Source of the DNA: Mesorhizobium sp. RMAD-H1
GTDB taxonomy: Bacteria; Pseudomonadota; Alphaproteobacteria; Rhizobiales; Rhizobiaceae
NCBI RefSeq assembly: GCF_014191375.1
Contig: NZ_JACHWN010000001.1
Coordinates: 744,001-808,000 of the forward strand
Reading direction: 5' to 3'
DNA: 64,000 bases
Shown here piece after piece: positions 44,321 through 53,905 of this stretch. Each line of letters begins with the position of its first letter. Positions within the stretch are counted from its first letter, which is position 1. The notes under the pieces were generated by a model, which worked only from the letters and a program-made list of their open reading frames with translations, searched no databases and was not told where the DNA came from. The position numbers and the translations under genes were made by a program.

Positions 44321-45283
44321 TCAATTGTTTGGGGATTTGGGTGAGGTTTTCGACACCGGAGCGTTGCGCGACGTGTCGAACAGTCCGGCGATGAGAAAAA
44401 GAAAAAGCACGAAGGCGAAGAGCACGACGGCGAGATAGGCGAGCCAGAGCGCGAAGGGGCGCCACGGCGCGCCGCGCGTGCGGTAATGCATCATGGCGAA
44501 GCCGGCCAGGAGGAACCCGGCGCTGAGCGCGCCTGCGACGGCCGCCGCCGCATGGCCGATCCCGCCGCCGAAGAAGGCGACGACCAGCGAGACGGCAAGC
44601 GCCGCAAGGGCTGCGCGGGGCATCCTGAGCGTCGCCGGCCAGTCGTCGCGGGGCCGGCGCAGCCGTCCGGAAAGCGCGGTGAGGCGCAGCGCCAGATAGA
44701 GATTGGCGATCAGCACGAGGAGGCAGGTCGCCGGCTGGATGGCGGGGAGGGCGGCAACCATGAAGGCGGCGAGATTGTCGCGCATCTCGCTGCTTGCCGT
44801 GAAATCCGGATTGGCCTGCGAGACGCTGGTGACGATCGCGTCCGCCACCTGCCGCGCAAGATCCTCGCCGAAGCCGATAATGATGCCGATGATGATGAAG
44901 CTCGCCGCCACCATCAGCGCTAGGCGGAAGATGATGTCGGAGAGCGGATACCAGACGAGCGTATCGGCAGGGCCGCCCATTTCCTCCGCCGGGCGGGCAA
45001 GCCCTGCGAGATAGGCGCCGGTCGCCGCGGGGATGATGCTGGTCAGCGCCACGAGAAGCGCCGCCATGGGGGCGGCGACGAGCGCCACCGCGACCGTTGC
45101 GACGGCCGCCGAGACGAGGCCTGCGGCAGTGCCCCAGCCGAGCGCGGCGATGAAGATCGGCAATGGCGTGAGGAAATAGAGGAACATCGCCATGCCCGAT
45201 TGGACGATGACGCCAGTCGACATCAGCGCGGCCGCAAGCCCCGCCAATATGCCGACACCGATCGTTGTTCCGTCGAATTTCAT
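44321..45283 (-). CDS. DUF2232 membrane protein
   Basis: 320 residues with about eight hydrophobic segments, opening with TTIGVGILAGLAAALMSTGV. The pattern matches the DUF2232 family, whose genes sit between rpsR and rplI in many alphaproteobacteria and Firmicutes and which have no proven function; the fold resembles ECF-type/S-component-like membrane proteins. AGGACAG lies before the ATG. The gene is in line with rpsR and rplI. Confidence 0.82.
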   Translation of the reverse strand: MKFDGTTIGVGILAGLAAALMSTGVIVQSGMAMFLYFLTPLPIFIAALGWGTAAGLVSAAVATVAVALVAAPMAALLVALTSIIPAATGAYLAGLARPAEEMGGPADTLVWYPLSDIIFRLALMVAASFIIIGIIIGFGEDLARQVADAIVTSVSQANPDFTASSEMRDNLAAFMVAALPAIQPATCLLVLIANLYLALRLTALSGRLRRPRDDWPATLRMPRAALAALAVSLVVAFFGGGIGHAAAAVAGALSAGFLLAGFAMMHYRTRGAPWRPFALWLAYLAVVLFAFVLFLFLIAGLFDTSRNAPVSKTSPKSPNN

Positions 45284-45382
45284 TATTCGCTGTCCTGCTT
45301 CTTCAAGCAGTTAGAGGCGGATTTGGAATCTGCGCCCCAACTTGGGTTTGGTTACGTCCGACCCGCGCCAATCGCGGGAGGG

Positions 45383-45412
45383 GAAAAGGGGACGGCCCCG
45401 AAAGGCCATCCC
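45383..45412 (-). terminator. Hairpin after rpsR, possible attenuator
   Basis: Stem GGGACGGCC / GGCCATCCC (one wobble pair) at 45389-45412; on the transcribed strand it is followed by CTTTTCCCC. The T-tract is short, so partial read-through into the DUF2232 gene is likely. Confidence 0.45.
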
Positions 45413-45420
45413 GGAATGTC

Positions 45421-45669
45421 TTACTTCACCACGTAAGGCAGCAGGCCGAGGAAACGGGCGCGCTTGATCGCCTTGGCGAGTTCGCGCTGCTTCTTCTGGC
45501 TGACGGCCGTGATGCGGGACGGAACGATCTTGCCGCGCTCGGAGATGTAGCGCTGCAGGAGCTTGACGTCCTTATAGTCGATCTTCGGAGCGTTGGCGCC
45601 GGAGAACGGGCAGGTCTTGCGGCGGCGATGGAACGGACGCCGGGTCGGGATCTGGTTGATGTCGACCAT
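45421..45669 (-). CDS. rpsR: 30S ribosomal protein S18
   Basis: 82 residues: [21 protein letters not shown] then the conserved [19 protein letters not shown] and [20 protein letters not shown]. The start overlaps the rpsF stop as TAATG (45667-45671), so S6 and S18, which bind the ribosome as a pair, are co-translated. Confidence 0.97.
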
Positions 45670-46118
45670 TATTCGGCTCCTTCCACGGCTTCGTTGTCGC
45701 GCGGACGGCGCGGGCCACGGTCGCGATCGCCATCACGCGGACGGCGCGGACGATCGTCGTCGCGGCCGAAGCGGTCGTCGCGTTCGCGGCGGTCGTCACG
45801 GCGGGCGAGCATGGCCGACTGGCCTTCCTCATGCTTCTCGACGCGCACGGTGAGGAAACGCAGCACATCTTCGTTGATGCGCATCTGGCGTTCCATTTCG
45901 CTGACAGCCGCCGCCGGAGCGTCGATGTCCATCAGCGCGTAATACGCCTTGCGGTTCTTCTTGATCCGGTAGGTGAGGGGACGCAGTCCCCAGTTCTCGA
46001 TACGCCCGACCTTGCCGCCATTGGCCTCGATGACGCCCTTGTACTGTTCTACAAGCGCGTCGACCTGCTGCTGCGTTATGTCCTGTCGGGCAAGGAGCAC
46101 ATGTTCATAAAGAGCCAT
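45669..46118 (-). CDS. rpsF: 30S ribosomal protein S6
   Basis: 149 residues. The core ([40 protein letters not shown]) is normal; after about residue 105 an Arg/Asp-rich low-complexity tail ([16 protein letters not shown] and similar) extends it, as in other Rhizobiales. The tail resembles nucleic-acid-binding RD repeats. First gene of the operon, with a long leader upstream. Confidence 0.96.
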
Positions 46119-46458
46119 TGTCTCTGCCTTTCTTCGTTTATCATCGCAAAGCGCCAGCGGCTAAGCCTCTGCGACTTCTCTTGATCCCGGAAAACCGGAG
46201 AAGAAAGGACGCTTTATCGAGACGATCGAGAGCGGAGACACGGGAGGCTGAAGCACTTTCGGCTCCGACGGGTATCACCCGGCCCTCCGTTCAGCCCCCA
46301 GCTGACGCCGAGCAATGAACGGGCGGCTTATATGGGTTTTCACTTGAATATGCAATCCCACATCAATTTCATTCCGAAAAACAGGCTTTCCTGACGGCAG
46401 CACGAAAACGCCGGCTGGACGGCCGGCGTTCCGATACGAGCCAGAGTCTCGTTCTGCA
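46119..46458. other. rpsF leader and spacer
   Basis: No gene. The proximal 180 bp is probably the rpsF 5' leader and contains the long hairpin listed separately; the rest separates it from the small secreted-protein gene read in the same direction. Confidence 0.5.
46246..46296 (-). promoter_or_regulatory. Structured rpsF leader, candidate S6:S18 autoregulatory element
   Basis: On the minus strand outer arms GGCTGAA and TTCAGCC enclose an inner hairpin CGGGT-GAT-ACCCG and several CCG triplets. In other bacteria the S6:S18 complex represses its operon by binding a CCG-containing bulge in the rpsF leader. The match here is by position and general structure only. Confidence 0.35.
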
Positions 46459-46815
46459 TCATGGGGTCGAGATGCTCTTGCAGATACCCTGGACCTTATC
46501 ACTGAACAGGGCTTTTTCCTGTTGCATCTGGCCGCAAGAGGCGCGGATCTTGTCCTGTTCCTCCGGCGACATGGCCCGCCAGCGTTCCGCGAAATCCCCG
46601 TCATCGCGGATGGAGCCTGTCGTTTCGTCGTCCACGAACGCATCATAGGTGCTCTGGTCCATCTGCATGTTACCGATCGTGGTGCCCGGTCTCGGGAATG
46701 TCGGTCCGCCTTCGTCCTGAGCGCCTTCTGTCGAAGGGGCATTCTGTGCCAGTGCAACGCCTGCGCTCATCGAAAGGGCCAGGAGTGCAGCAGCGGCTGT
46801 TTTCAGGTCGAACAT
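46459..46815 (-). CDS. Small secreted protein of unknown function
   Basis: 118 residues. Signal peptide MFDLKTAAAALLALSMSAGV with cleavage likely after ALA; the mature part is acidic, with two cysteines (ASCGQM, GICKSI) that may pair in the periplasm, and an FAERWRAMSPEEQDKIRASC helix. CAGGAGA precedes the ATG at ideal spacing. An upstream in-frame extension to 46986 is rejected. Read divergently from fabD; I do not recognise the family. Confidence 0.72.
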   Translation of the reverse strand: MFDLKTAAAALLALSMSAGVALAQNAPSTEGAQDEGGPTFPRPGTTIGNMQMDQSTYDAFVDDETTGSIRDDGDFAERWRAMSPEEQDKIRASCGQMQQEKALFSDKVQGICKSISTP

Positions 46816-47127
46816 GGTCTTCTCCTGAACGTTTGTCGTGCTTCGGGGTTTGGTTTTCTTTGCAGTCAAAGCCGTTTGCGCTTGACTTTCCGTACGGCAG
46901 TTTAACGGTGACCGGGGCGATTGGTTCCGGTTTTGGGGTTGCCTCCATCTGGAAAAAAGCCAGGTATATTCGAGGCGCTCATCCACATATTCCTGTGTGA
47001 TTTGGCCCAGATTCGGCCAATTTCCTGCCGATACAGGGGTTTTCGGGCCGGCATACTTGACTTTCTGCCTCGCCGATGGTCACACCGCGCGCCAATATCG
47101 AATTTGATTGAAAGGCTGAGACCAACG
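46816..47127. other. Divergent promoter spacer for fabD and the small secreted protein
   Basis: No gene. TTGACT occurs on both strands (46882-46887 plus, 46864-46869 minus) and are candidate -35 boxes, but I cannot find convincing -10 partners. Confidence 0.4.
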
Positions 47128-48072
47128 ATGGCCATAGCATTCACATTTCCGGGACAGGGCAGCCAGACCGTCGGCATGGGCAAGACGCTGGCCGAAACCT
47201 TTCCCGAGGCGCGTGCCGTCTTCGATGAGGTCGACGATGCGCTCGGCGAGAAGCTTTCCGACATCATCTTCGAAGGGCCTGAAGAAATCCTGACATTGAC
47301 GGCCAATGCGCAGCCCGCCCTGATGGCCGTCTCGCTGGCCGTCATCCGCGTGCTGGAAGCCAGGGGTTTTTCACTCAAGGACAAGGTGGCCTATGTCGCC
47401 GGCCATTCGCTTGGCGAATACTCCGCCCTCTGTGCGGCCGGAACCTTCTCCATCGCCGATACGGCGCGGCTCCTGCGCATCCGCGGCAACGCCATGCAAC
47501 GGGCCGTCCCGGTGGGCGAGGGGGCGATGGCGGCGATCATCGGCCTGGAACACGCCGATGTTGAGGCGGTCTGCACGCAGGCGTCCTCCGGCGGCGTCTG
47601 CCAGATCGCCAATGACAATGGCGGCGGCCAGATCGTCATATCGGGATCGAAGCCGGCGGTCGAAATGGCCGCCAGGCTCGCGACGGAACTGGGTGCCAAG
47701 CGGGCGATCATGCTGCCGGTCTCTGCCCCCTTCCATTCCGCGCTGATGGCGCCCGCGGCTGAGGCCATGCGCGAGGCGCTGGCCGGCGTCGAGAAGCACG
47801 ATCCGGTCGTGCCGCTCGTCGCCAATGTCCGCGCCGCTCCGGTGACGGATGCCGACGAAATTGCCCGGCTTCTGGTCGAGCAGGTGACGGGCCAGGTTCG
47901 CTGGCGGGAGACGGTCGAGTGGTTCGCGGCAAACGGCGTCACCACGCTTTATGAGATCGGCGCCGGCAAGGTGCTGACGGGGCTTGCACGACGCATATCG
48001 AAAGACGTGACCGGAACCGCCGTCGGAACCGCCGAAGAAATCGAGGCGGCGCTTGCGGTGCTCAATGGATAA
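47128..48072 (+). CDS. fabD: Malonyl-CoA-ACP transacylase
   Basis: 314 residues. The active-site serine is S94 in GHSLGEYSA, with PGQGSQ at the N-terminus and the catalytic His in SAPFHSALM. It loads malonyl groups onto AcpP. GAAAGGCTGAGACC is upstream. First of the fabD-fabG-acpP-fabF cluster; family C hairpins separate it from fabG and follow fabG. Confidence 0.96.
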   Translation: MAIAFTFPGQGSQTVGMGKTLAETFPEARAVFDEVDDALGEKLSDIIFEGPEEILTLTANAQPALMAVSLAVIRVLEARGFSLKDKVAYVAGHSLGEYSALCAAGTFSIADTARLLRIRGNAMQRAVPVGEGAMAAIIGLEHADVEAVCTQASSGGVCQIANDNGGGQIVISGSKPAVEMAARLATELGAKRAIMLPVSAPFHSALMAPAAEAMREALAGVEKHDPVVPLVANVRAAPVTDADEIARLLVEQVTGQVRWRETVEWFAANGVTTLYEIGAGKVLTGLARRISKDVTGTAVGTAEEIEAALAVLNG

Positions 48073-48073
48073 A

Positions 48074-48114
48074 GCATGCCCCCGAAAAACTGCAGATTTT
48101 TCGGATAGGCATGC
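48074..48114. repeat. Family C palindrome between fabD and fabG
   Basis: Outer arms GCATGCC and GGCATGC, inner CCGAAAAA and TTTTTCGG. Starts 2 bp after the fabD stop. Confidence 0.75.
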
Positions 48115-48140
48115 GGACAAACGAACCGGAAGGAAACGCG

Positions 48141-48878
48141 ATGTTTGATCTTACTGGCCGTAAGGCTCTTGTGACAGGCGCCACCGGCGGGATCGGCGAA
48201 GCCATCGCCCGCGCCCTCCATGCTCAGGGCGCGGTCGTCGGCCTGCATGGAACCCGTGTCGAGAAACTGGAGGCGCTGGCCTCCGAGCTCGGCGAGCGGG
48301 TGAAGATATTCCCGGCAAACCTGTCGGACCGTGCCGAGGTCAAGGCGCTCGGCGAGAAGGCGGAGAAGGAGCTCGAAGGCATCGATATCCTCGTCAACAA
48401 TGCCGGCATCACCCGTGACGGCCTGTTCGTGCGCATGAGCGATGCCGACTGGGACGACGTGCTGAACGTCAATCTCACATCGGTCTTCAATCTCACCAAG
48501 GAGCTGATCCACCCGATGATGCGCCGTCGCCATGGCCGCGTCATCAACATCACGTCCATCGTCGGCGTCACGGGCAATCCCGGCCAGGCGAACTATTGTG
48601 CCTCCAAGGCGGGGCTCATCGGGTTTTCGAAGTCGCTGGCGCAGGAAATCGCCACCCGCAACGTGACGGTGAACTGCGTTGCCCCGGGCTTCATCGAATC
48701 GGCCATGACCGACAAGCTGAACGAGAAGCAGAAGGATACCATCATGGGGGCGATCCCCATGAAGCGTATGGGCACCGGCGCCGAAATCGCCGCCGCCATC
48801 GTCTATCTCGCCAGCGACGAGGCGGCCTACGTCACCGGACAGACGCTGCACGTCAATGGCGGCATGGCGATGATCTGA
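48141..48878 (+). CDS. fabG: 3-oxoacyl-ACP reductase
   Basis: 245 residues, SDR fold: VTGATGGIGEAIA (11-23), NNAGITRDGL, catalytic Ser-Tyr-Lys (ITSIVGVTGNPGQANYCASK) and the FabG-typical AMTDKLNEKQ lid. NADPH-dependent reduction of beta-ketoacyl-ACP. ATG at 48141 follows CCGGAAGGAAACGCG; an in-frame start at 48111 falls in the repeat. Confidence 0.96.
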   Translation: MFDLTGRKALVTGATGGIGEAIARALHAQGAVVGLHGTRVEKLEALASELGERVKIFPANLSDRAEVKALGEKAEKELEGIDILVNNAGITRDGLFVRMSDADWDDVLNVNLTSVFNLTKELIHPMMRRRHGRVINITSIVGVTGNPGQANYCASKAGLIGFSKSLAQEIATRNVTVNCVAPGFIESAMTDKLNEKQKDTIMGAIPMKRMGTGAEIAAAIVYLASDEAAYVTGQTLHVNGGMAMI

Positions 48879-48974
48879 GCATGGTCCCGAAAAGTTGCAG
48901 ACTTTTCGGACAAGACCATGCGCCTGGAAAATACATGATCCCGAAAAGTTGCCGGCTTTTCAGATGAGATCATG
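48879..48974. repeat. Two tandem family C palindromes after fabG
   Basis: Copy 1 (48879-48921): GCATGGTC...GACCATGC with inner CCGAAAAGT/ACTTTTCGG. Copy 2 (48934-48974): CATGATC...GATCATG. The first overlaps the region immediately behind the fabG stop. Confidence 0.75.
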
Positions 48975-49245
48975 CGGCTAAATGAACCGATTTGGCCGCA
49001 AATCGGCCCGAAATGGGCGGATAAGCGGGCAAAATGCGCTTTGCGCGGGCAAGGAACCGTGTTAAGGCGCGCGCAGAATTGGCATGCCGTATGTTTTGCG
49101 GGGCCAATCTTGTTCCGAAAGGAATATCCACAGGGGTATCGGTTGCACCGCGAAAGCGGCGAGTGGCAGGTATCTTATAGCTTGATTACATTCACCCATG
49201 CCGCTAACCAAGGCAGGGAAACAACACACAGGTCGAGGTTCGGAC
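48975..49245. other. acpP upstream region
   Basis: Together with the repeats, a 367-bp gap that should hold the strong acpP promoter. I see no confident -35/-10 pair. No gene. Confidence 0.4.
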
Positions 49246-49482
49246 ATGAGCGACACCGCAGAACGCGTCAAGAAAATCGTTGTTGAACATCTGGGCGTAG
49301 ATGCCGACAAGGTCACGGAAGGCGCAAGCTTCATTGATGACCTCGGCGCAGACAGCCTCGATACCGTCGAACTCGTCATGGCTTTCGAGGAAGAATTCGG
49401 CGTCGAAATTCCTGATGATGCCGCTGAAACGATCTTGACCGTCGGCGACGCCGTCAAGTTCATCGACAAGGCGAAGGCCTGA
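49246..49482 (+). CDS. acpP: Acyl carrier protein
   Basis: 78 residues, acidic, four-helix. S37 in [11 protein letters not shown] carries the 4'-phosphopantetheine. Starts [29 protein letters not shown] precedes the ATG. It shuttles acyl intermediates between FabD, FabG and FabF encoded around it. Confidence 0.97.
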   Translation: MSDTAERVKKIVVEHLGVDADKVTEGASFIDDLGADSLDTVELVMAFEEEFGVEIPDDAAETILTVGDAVKFIDKAKA

Positions 49483-49498
49483 TCTCAGGCGACCATGC

Positions 49499-49526
49499 GG
49501 GCTGGAGGACGTTTGGTCTCCAGCCC
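49499..49526 (+). terminator. Stem-loop after acpP, partial terminator
   Basis: 9-bp stem GGGCTGGAG / CTCCAGCCC with a 10-nt loop, 16 bp after the acpP stop, followed by GGATTCTCTCT. It may lower read-through into fabF, in keeping with the far higher need for AcpP. Confidence 0.5.
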
Positions 49527-49640
49527 GGATTCTCTCTGCTGAATGTGCTTTACGCCTGATGCCCTGAATGCATGGGTTTCGGCACACTGCCTATACAAAC
49601 AAAGCACGAAAATGGCACTGTCGGCGTTGAAGGGTGGAAT

Positions 49641-50903
49641 ATGAGGCGTGTCGTAATCACTGGTCTGGGGCTGGTGTCGCCATTGGCCAACGGCGTGGAA
49701 GAAACCTGGTCGAGGCTTCTGGCCGGCAAGAGCGGCGCACGCCGCGTCACCGAATTCGAGGTCGATGATCTGCCCTGCCAGATCGCCTGCCGCATTCCCG
49801 TGGGCGACGGTACCGACGGCACCTTCAATCCCGATCTCTACATGGAGCCGAAGGAGCAGCGCAAGGTTGATCCCTTCATCGTCTATGCGATGGGCGCGGC
49901 CGATCAGGCGCTTGACGATGCCGGCTGGCATCCCGAGAGCGACGAGGACCAGATCCGCACCGGTGTCATGATCGGCTCCGGCATCGGCGGCATCGAAGGC
50001 ATCGTCGAGGCCGGCTATACGCTGCGCGACAAGGGCCCCCGCCGCATTTCCCCCTTCTTCATCCCCGGACGCCTGATCAATCTCGCTTCGGGCTATGTTT
50101 CCATCAAGCACAAGCTGCGCGGTCCCAATCACGCGGTGGTCACGGCCTGCTCGACCGGCGCGCACGCCATCGGCGATGCGGCGCGGCTGATCGCCTTCGG
50201 CGACGCCGACGTGATGGTGGCCGGTGGCACGGAATCGCCGGTGAGCCGTATTTCGCTCGCGGGCTTCGCCGCCTGCAAGGCGCTTTCGACCGATCGCAAC
50301 GACGATCCGACCGCCGCCTCGCGCCCCTGGGACGTCGATCGCGACGGCTTCGTCATGGGCGAGGGCGCCGGCGTCGTCATCCTCGAAGAGCTGGAACATG
50401 CGCTGAAGCGGGGCGCCAGGATCTATGCCGAAGTCATCGGCTACGGCCTGTCCGGCGACGCCTATCACATCACCGCGCCGACCGAGACCGGCGAAGGCGC
50501 GCAACGCTGCATGGAAGCGGCGCTGAAGCGGGCGGGAGTGGCGCCTTCCGAGATCGATTACATCAATGCCCACGGCACCTCGACCATGGCCGACACCATC
50601 GAGCTCGCCGCCGTGGAGCGCGTCGTCGGAGACGCTGCATCGAAGATTTCCATGTCCTCGACCAAATCCTCGATCGGACATCTTCTCGGCGCGGCCGGTG
50701 CAGCCGAAGCGATCTTCTGCACGCTGGCCATACGGGATAACGTCGCGCCGGCGACACTCAATCTTGACAATCCGGCGGTTGACACCAAAATCGACCTCGT
50801 TCCGCACAAGCCGCGCGGACGCCAGATTGATACAGTGTTGTCGAATTCTTTCGGTTTTGGGGGCACAAACGCGTCGCTGGTTTTGCGTCGCTACCAGGCT
50901 TAG
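49641..50903 (+). CDS. fabF: 3-oxoacyl-ACP synthase II
   Basis: 420-residue thiolase-fold condensing enzyme. Nucleophile C170 in VVTACSTGAH and the two histidines (INAHGTST; SSTKSSIGHLLGAAG) are present, with SNSFGFGGTN at the end. It elongates acyl-ACP. AAGGGTGG precedes the ATG. Confidence 0.96.
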   Translation: MRRVVITGLGLVSPLANGVEETWSRLLAGKSGARRVTEFEVDDLPCQIACRIPVGDGTDGTFNPDLYMEPKEQRKVDPFIVYAMGAADQALDDAGWHPESDEDQIRTGVMIGSGIGGIEGIVEAGYTLRDKGPRRISPFFIPGRLINLASGYVSIKHKLRGPNHAVVTACSTGAHAIGDAARLIAFGDADVMVAGGTESPVSRISLAGFAACKALSTDRNDDPTAASRPWDVDRDGFVMGEGAGVVILEELEHALKRGARIYAEVIGYGLSGDAYHITAPTETGEGAQRCMEAALKRAGVAPSEIDYINAHGTSTMADTIELAAVERVVGDAASKISMSSTKSSIGHLLGAAGAAEAIFCTLAIRDNVAPATLNLDNPAVDTKIDLVPHKPRGRQIDTVLSNSFGFGGTNASLVLRRYQA

Positions 50904-50998
50904 CCGGCGGCCGCGCCGTCCGTGCTTTTGCCGCAATCGCCCACGGCCTTGAGACAGGGATGACTGTGCCCAACGAGGATGGGAACTGAGGTGATCGA

Positions 50999-52228
50999 GT
51001 GAATTCAGACGCGAAATCCGAAAACGAGGCCATGCAGGACAAAGCTTCGGCCGAACCGACGGAAGCCGCGCCGGTGCAAAAGCCGATCGTGCCCAAATCC
51101 GCAAGCGAAGCCCTGCGCCCCGAACCCGGGACGCCACCACCGCCGCGCCGGCGTTCGCGCCATGCGCGCAGCCAGATCGTCGTCTTCGCCAACTTCCTGC
51201 TGTCGCTGCTGGTGCTGGCCGTCGTGAGCGCGTCCGTGCTCTTCTATTTCGGCAAGCTGCAGTTCGATGCGGCGGGGCCGGCCCCGGCTGCAAGCACCTT
51301 CCTCGTCAAGCGCGGCAGCGGCATCGTCGAGATCGCCGACAGCCTGGAGCGGCGCGGCCTCATATCGGACGCCCGCATCTTCCGCTATGGCGTGCGCGCC
51401 TATGGCCACGAGAAGGATATGAAGGCGGGTGAATACGAGATCGCCGCCCATTCTTCGATGCGCGACATCATGGAAACCCTGCGCAGCGGCAAATCGATCA
51501 TGCATTCGCTGACGATTCCCGAAGGGCTGACGGTGCAGCAGATATTCGATCGGATCGCCGCCAATGACGTTCTGGTCGGCGATATGCCCGCTGAGCTGCC
51601 GCCCGAGGGCAGCCTCTTTGCCGATACGCTGCGCTTTACCCGCGGCACGACGCGCCAGGAAATCGTCAACAAGCTGCAGGCCGAGCAGAAGAAGCTCATC
51701 GATGAGATCTGGGCCAAGCGCAATGCCGATCTGCCGTTGAAGAACGTCAATGAATTCGTAACGCTTGCCTCCATCGTCGAGAAGGAAACAGGCATCGCGT
51801 CGGAGCGCCCGCATGTGGCTTCCGTATTCATCAACCGGCTGAGAAAGGGCATGCGCCTGCAGTCCGATCCGACCATCATCTACGGCCTGTTCGGGGGCAG
51901 GGGAAAGCCTGCCGACCGTCCGATCTATAGATCCGATATCGACAAGCCGACGCCATACAACACCTACATCATCAACGGTCTGCCGCCGACGCCCGTCGCC
52001 AATCCGGGCCGCGCCGCGCTCGAGGCCGTGGCCAATCCGCTGGAAACCGATGATCTCTACTTCGTTGCCGACGGCACGGGTGGCCATGTCTTTTCGGCTA
52101 CGCTGAAAGAGCACAATGAAAATGTCCGCCGCTGGAGATCGGTCGAGCAGCAGAAGAAGGAAGAAGCCACCAAGGCCGCGCAAGACGGGACTGACGGCGG
52201 AGCCAAGCCGGGACAGCCCAGTCAGTAG
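50999..52228 (+). CDS. mltG: Endolytic transglycosylase MltG
   Basis: 409 residues. A Pro/Arg-rich cytoplasmic N-terminus (1-58) is followed by one membrane segment (about 59-84) and the YceG/MltG domain, with LTIPEGLTVQQIFDRIA and the catalytic-glutamate motif ASIVEKETG (E261). It cuts nascent glycan strands. GTG start at 50999 with GAGGTGATC upstream; its N-terminal length suits the family. Confidence 0.93.
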   Translation: MNSDAKSENEAMQDKASAEPTEAAPVQKPIVPKSASEALRPEPGTPPPPRRRSRHARSQIVVFANFLLSLLVLAVVSASVLFYFGKLQFDAAGPAPAASTFLVKRGSGIVEIADSLERRGLISDARIFRYGVRAYGHEKDMKAGEYEIAAHSSMRDIMETLRSGKSIMHSLTIPEGLTVQQIFDRIAANDVLVGDMPAELPPEGSLFADTLRFTRGTTRQEIVNKLQAEQKKLIDEIWAKRNADLPLKNVNEFVTLASIVEKETGIASERPHVASVFINRLRKGMRLQSDPTIIYGLFGGRGKPADRPIYRSDIDKPTPYNTYIINGLPPTPVANPGRAALEAVANPLETDDLYFVADGTGGHVFSATLKEHNENVRRWRSVEQQKKEEATKAAQDGTDGGAKPGQPSQ

Positions 52229-52256
52229 GTCTGGCTGCTCGGGGACCGGGGGATAG

Positions 52257-53168
52257 ATGATTCTGCAAAGCATGACCGGTTTTGCGCGCCATGCCGCCAC
52301 CTATGGGGACGGCAAGGTGGGCACGGGGGGTGAAACCCGCATCGTCTGGGAGGTGCGCTCGGTCAACGGCAAGGGGCTCGACGTTAGATTCCGGCTGCCG
52401 CAAGGCTTCGAGGGCATCGAGCCTCAGGCCCGCGCGGCGATTTCCAGGCATTTTGCCCGCGGCAATTTTCAGGCGGCGCTGACGGTCGAGCGGTCGGACG
52501 CCAGAACCGATATCGTCCTCAATGAAGCCTATCTCGCCGGCGTCATGGCCGCGGGCGAGCGGCTGCGCGCGCAATATGGGCTGGCGCCGGCGAGCGTGGA
52601 CGGCATCCTGGCCCTGCGCGGCGTGCTCGTCGAGCCGCAGGAGACGCAGGACGAGGGGACGCGGGCCGGGCTCGATGCGGCGATCCTGTCCGCGCTGGAC
52701 GGCGCGCTTGTCGCACTCGCCGAAGCCAGACGGGCGGAGGGGAGCTCCATCGGTGCCATCCTCGCCGGCCAGGTCGACAGGATCGCCGAGCTGGCGCAAC
52801 GCGCCCGTAATGATCCGGCCCGCAGCGTCGAGGCAGTCCGGGAGCGGCTTGCGGCCCAGGTGGCGCTCCTTCTCGACGCGTCGAACGAACTCGATGAGAC
52901 GCGGCTCTATGTGGAGGCTGCCTTTCTCGCCACCAAGGCCGATATCCAGGAAGAGCTCGACCGGCTCGATACCCATGTCGCCTCGGCGAGGCTGCTGATC
53001 GGCGCAGGCGGCCCCATCGGGCGCAAGCTCGATTTTCTCAGCCAGGAATTCAATCGCGAGGCCAATACGCTCTGCTCGAAGTCGAATGCCGCTTCGATCA
53101 CGGCGATCGGGCTTGAACTGAAGGCGGTGGTCGATCAGTTTCGCGAACAGCTACAGAATCTGGAGTAA
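52257..53168 (+). CDS. yicC: YicC family endoribonuclease
   Basis: 303 residues: MILQSMTGFARHAA at the N-terminus and the KLDFLSQEFNREANTLCSKS motif near the C-terminus define the YicC/YloC family, recently shown to cleave RNA in E. coli and other bacteria. GGGGGAT lies before the ATG. It is 6 bp upstream of gmk, a pairing found widely. Confidence 0.9.
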   Translation: MILQSMTGFARHAATYGDGKVGTGGETRIVWEVRSVNGKGLDVRFRLPQGFEGIEPQARAAISRHFARGNFQAALTVERSDARTDIVLNEAYLAGVMAAGERLRAQYGLAPASVDGILALRGVLVEPQETQDEGTRAGLDAAILSALDGALVALAEARRAEGSSIGAILAGQVDRIAELAQRARNDPARSVEAVRERLAAQVALLLDASNELDETRLYVEAAFLATKADIQEELDRLDTHVASARLLIGAGGPIGRKLDFLSQEFNREANTLCSKSNAASITAIGLELKAVVDQFREQLQNLE

Positions 53169-53174
53169 TCATTC

Positions 53175-53837
53175 ATGGCCATCTCTTCGGTCGAAAGCGG
53201 GGTCCAGCGTCGCGGCCTCATGGTAGTCCTGTCCTCGCCGTCGGGAGCAGGCAAGTCGACCATCGCCAGGCTTCTTCTCGAGGATCCCGAGATGAAGCTC
53301 TCGCTGTCGATCAGCGTGACCACGCGCCAACGCCGGCCGAGCGAGATCCAGGATGTCCATTATCATTTCATCTCCATGCGCGAGTTCGAGCGGCTGCGCG
53401 ACAGCGATGCGCTGATCGAATGGGCCGAGGTCCATGGCAATTTCTACGGCACCCTGCGTGAAACGGCCGAGAATGCCCTGGCCGAAGGGCGCGACATGCT
53501 CTTCGATATCGACTGGCAGGGATCGGAGCAGCTCCAGGAGAAGATGCGCACCGATGTCGTCTCGATCTTCATCCTGCCGCCGACCATGCGTGAATTGCAG
53601 TCCCGCCTCAACCGGCGGGCCGAGGATTCGCCGGAGGTCATCGAGACGCGGCTGCAGAACGCGCGCTTCGAGATCCAGAAATGGCGTGAATATGATTACG
53701 TCGTCATCAACGAGGATCTGAACCGCTCCTATGCGTCGGTGAAATCGATCATCTGCGCCGAACGCCTGCGCCGCGACAGACGCCCGGGCCTCTTCGATTT
53801 CGTCGAGGGACTGCTGGAGGAAAATCCGGAGTTTTGA
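53175..53837 (+). CDS. gmk: Guanylate kinase
   Basis: 220 residues. P-loop [11 protein letters not shown] (20-30), [24 protein letters not shown]-binding region and [10 protein letters not shown]. Converts GMP to GDP. Last of the mltG-yicC-gmk unit, followed by a family A repeat pair. Confidence 0.97.
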   Translation: MAISSVESGVQRRGLMVVLSSPSGAGKSTIARLLLEDPEMKLSLSISVTTRQRRPSEIQDVHYHFISMREFERLRDSDALIEWAEVHGNFYGTLRETAENALAEGRDMLFDIDWQGSEQLQEKMRTDVVSIFILPPTMRELQSRLNRRAEDSPEVIETRLQNARFEIQKWREYDYVVINEDLNRSYASVKSIICAERLRRDRRPGLFDFVEGLLEENPEF

Positions 53838-53905
53838 GGCTGTCTCTGACCGGGCGAAGCGCTGAGCTTCGTATCATTCTGAGCCGTTGTTGTGGCTGAG
53901 AGGGT

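Noticed and set aside
45700-45800. Short near-repeats suggestive of a CRISPR or minisatellite
   Set aside because: They encode the Arg/Asp-rich tail of S6 in frame; spacing is irregular and there are no spacers.
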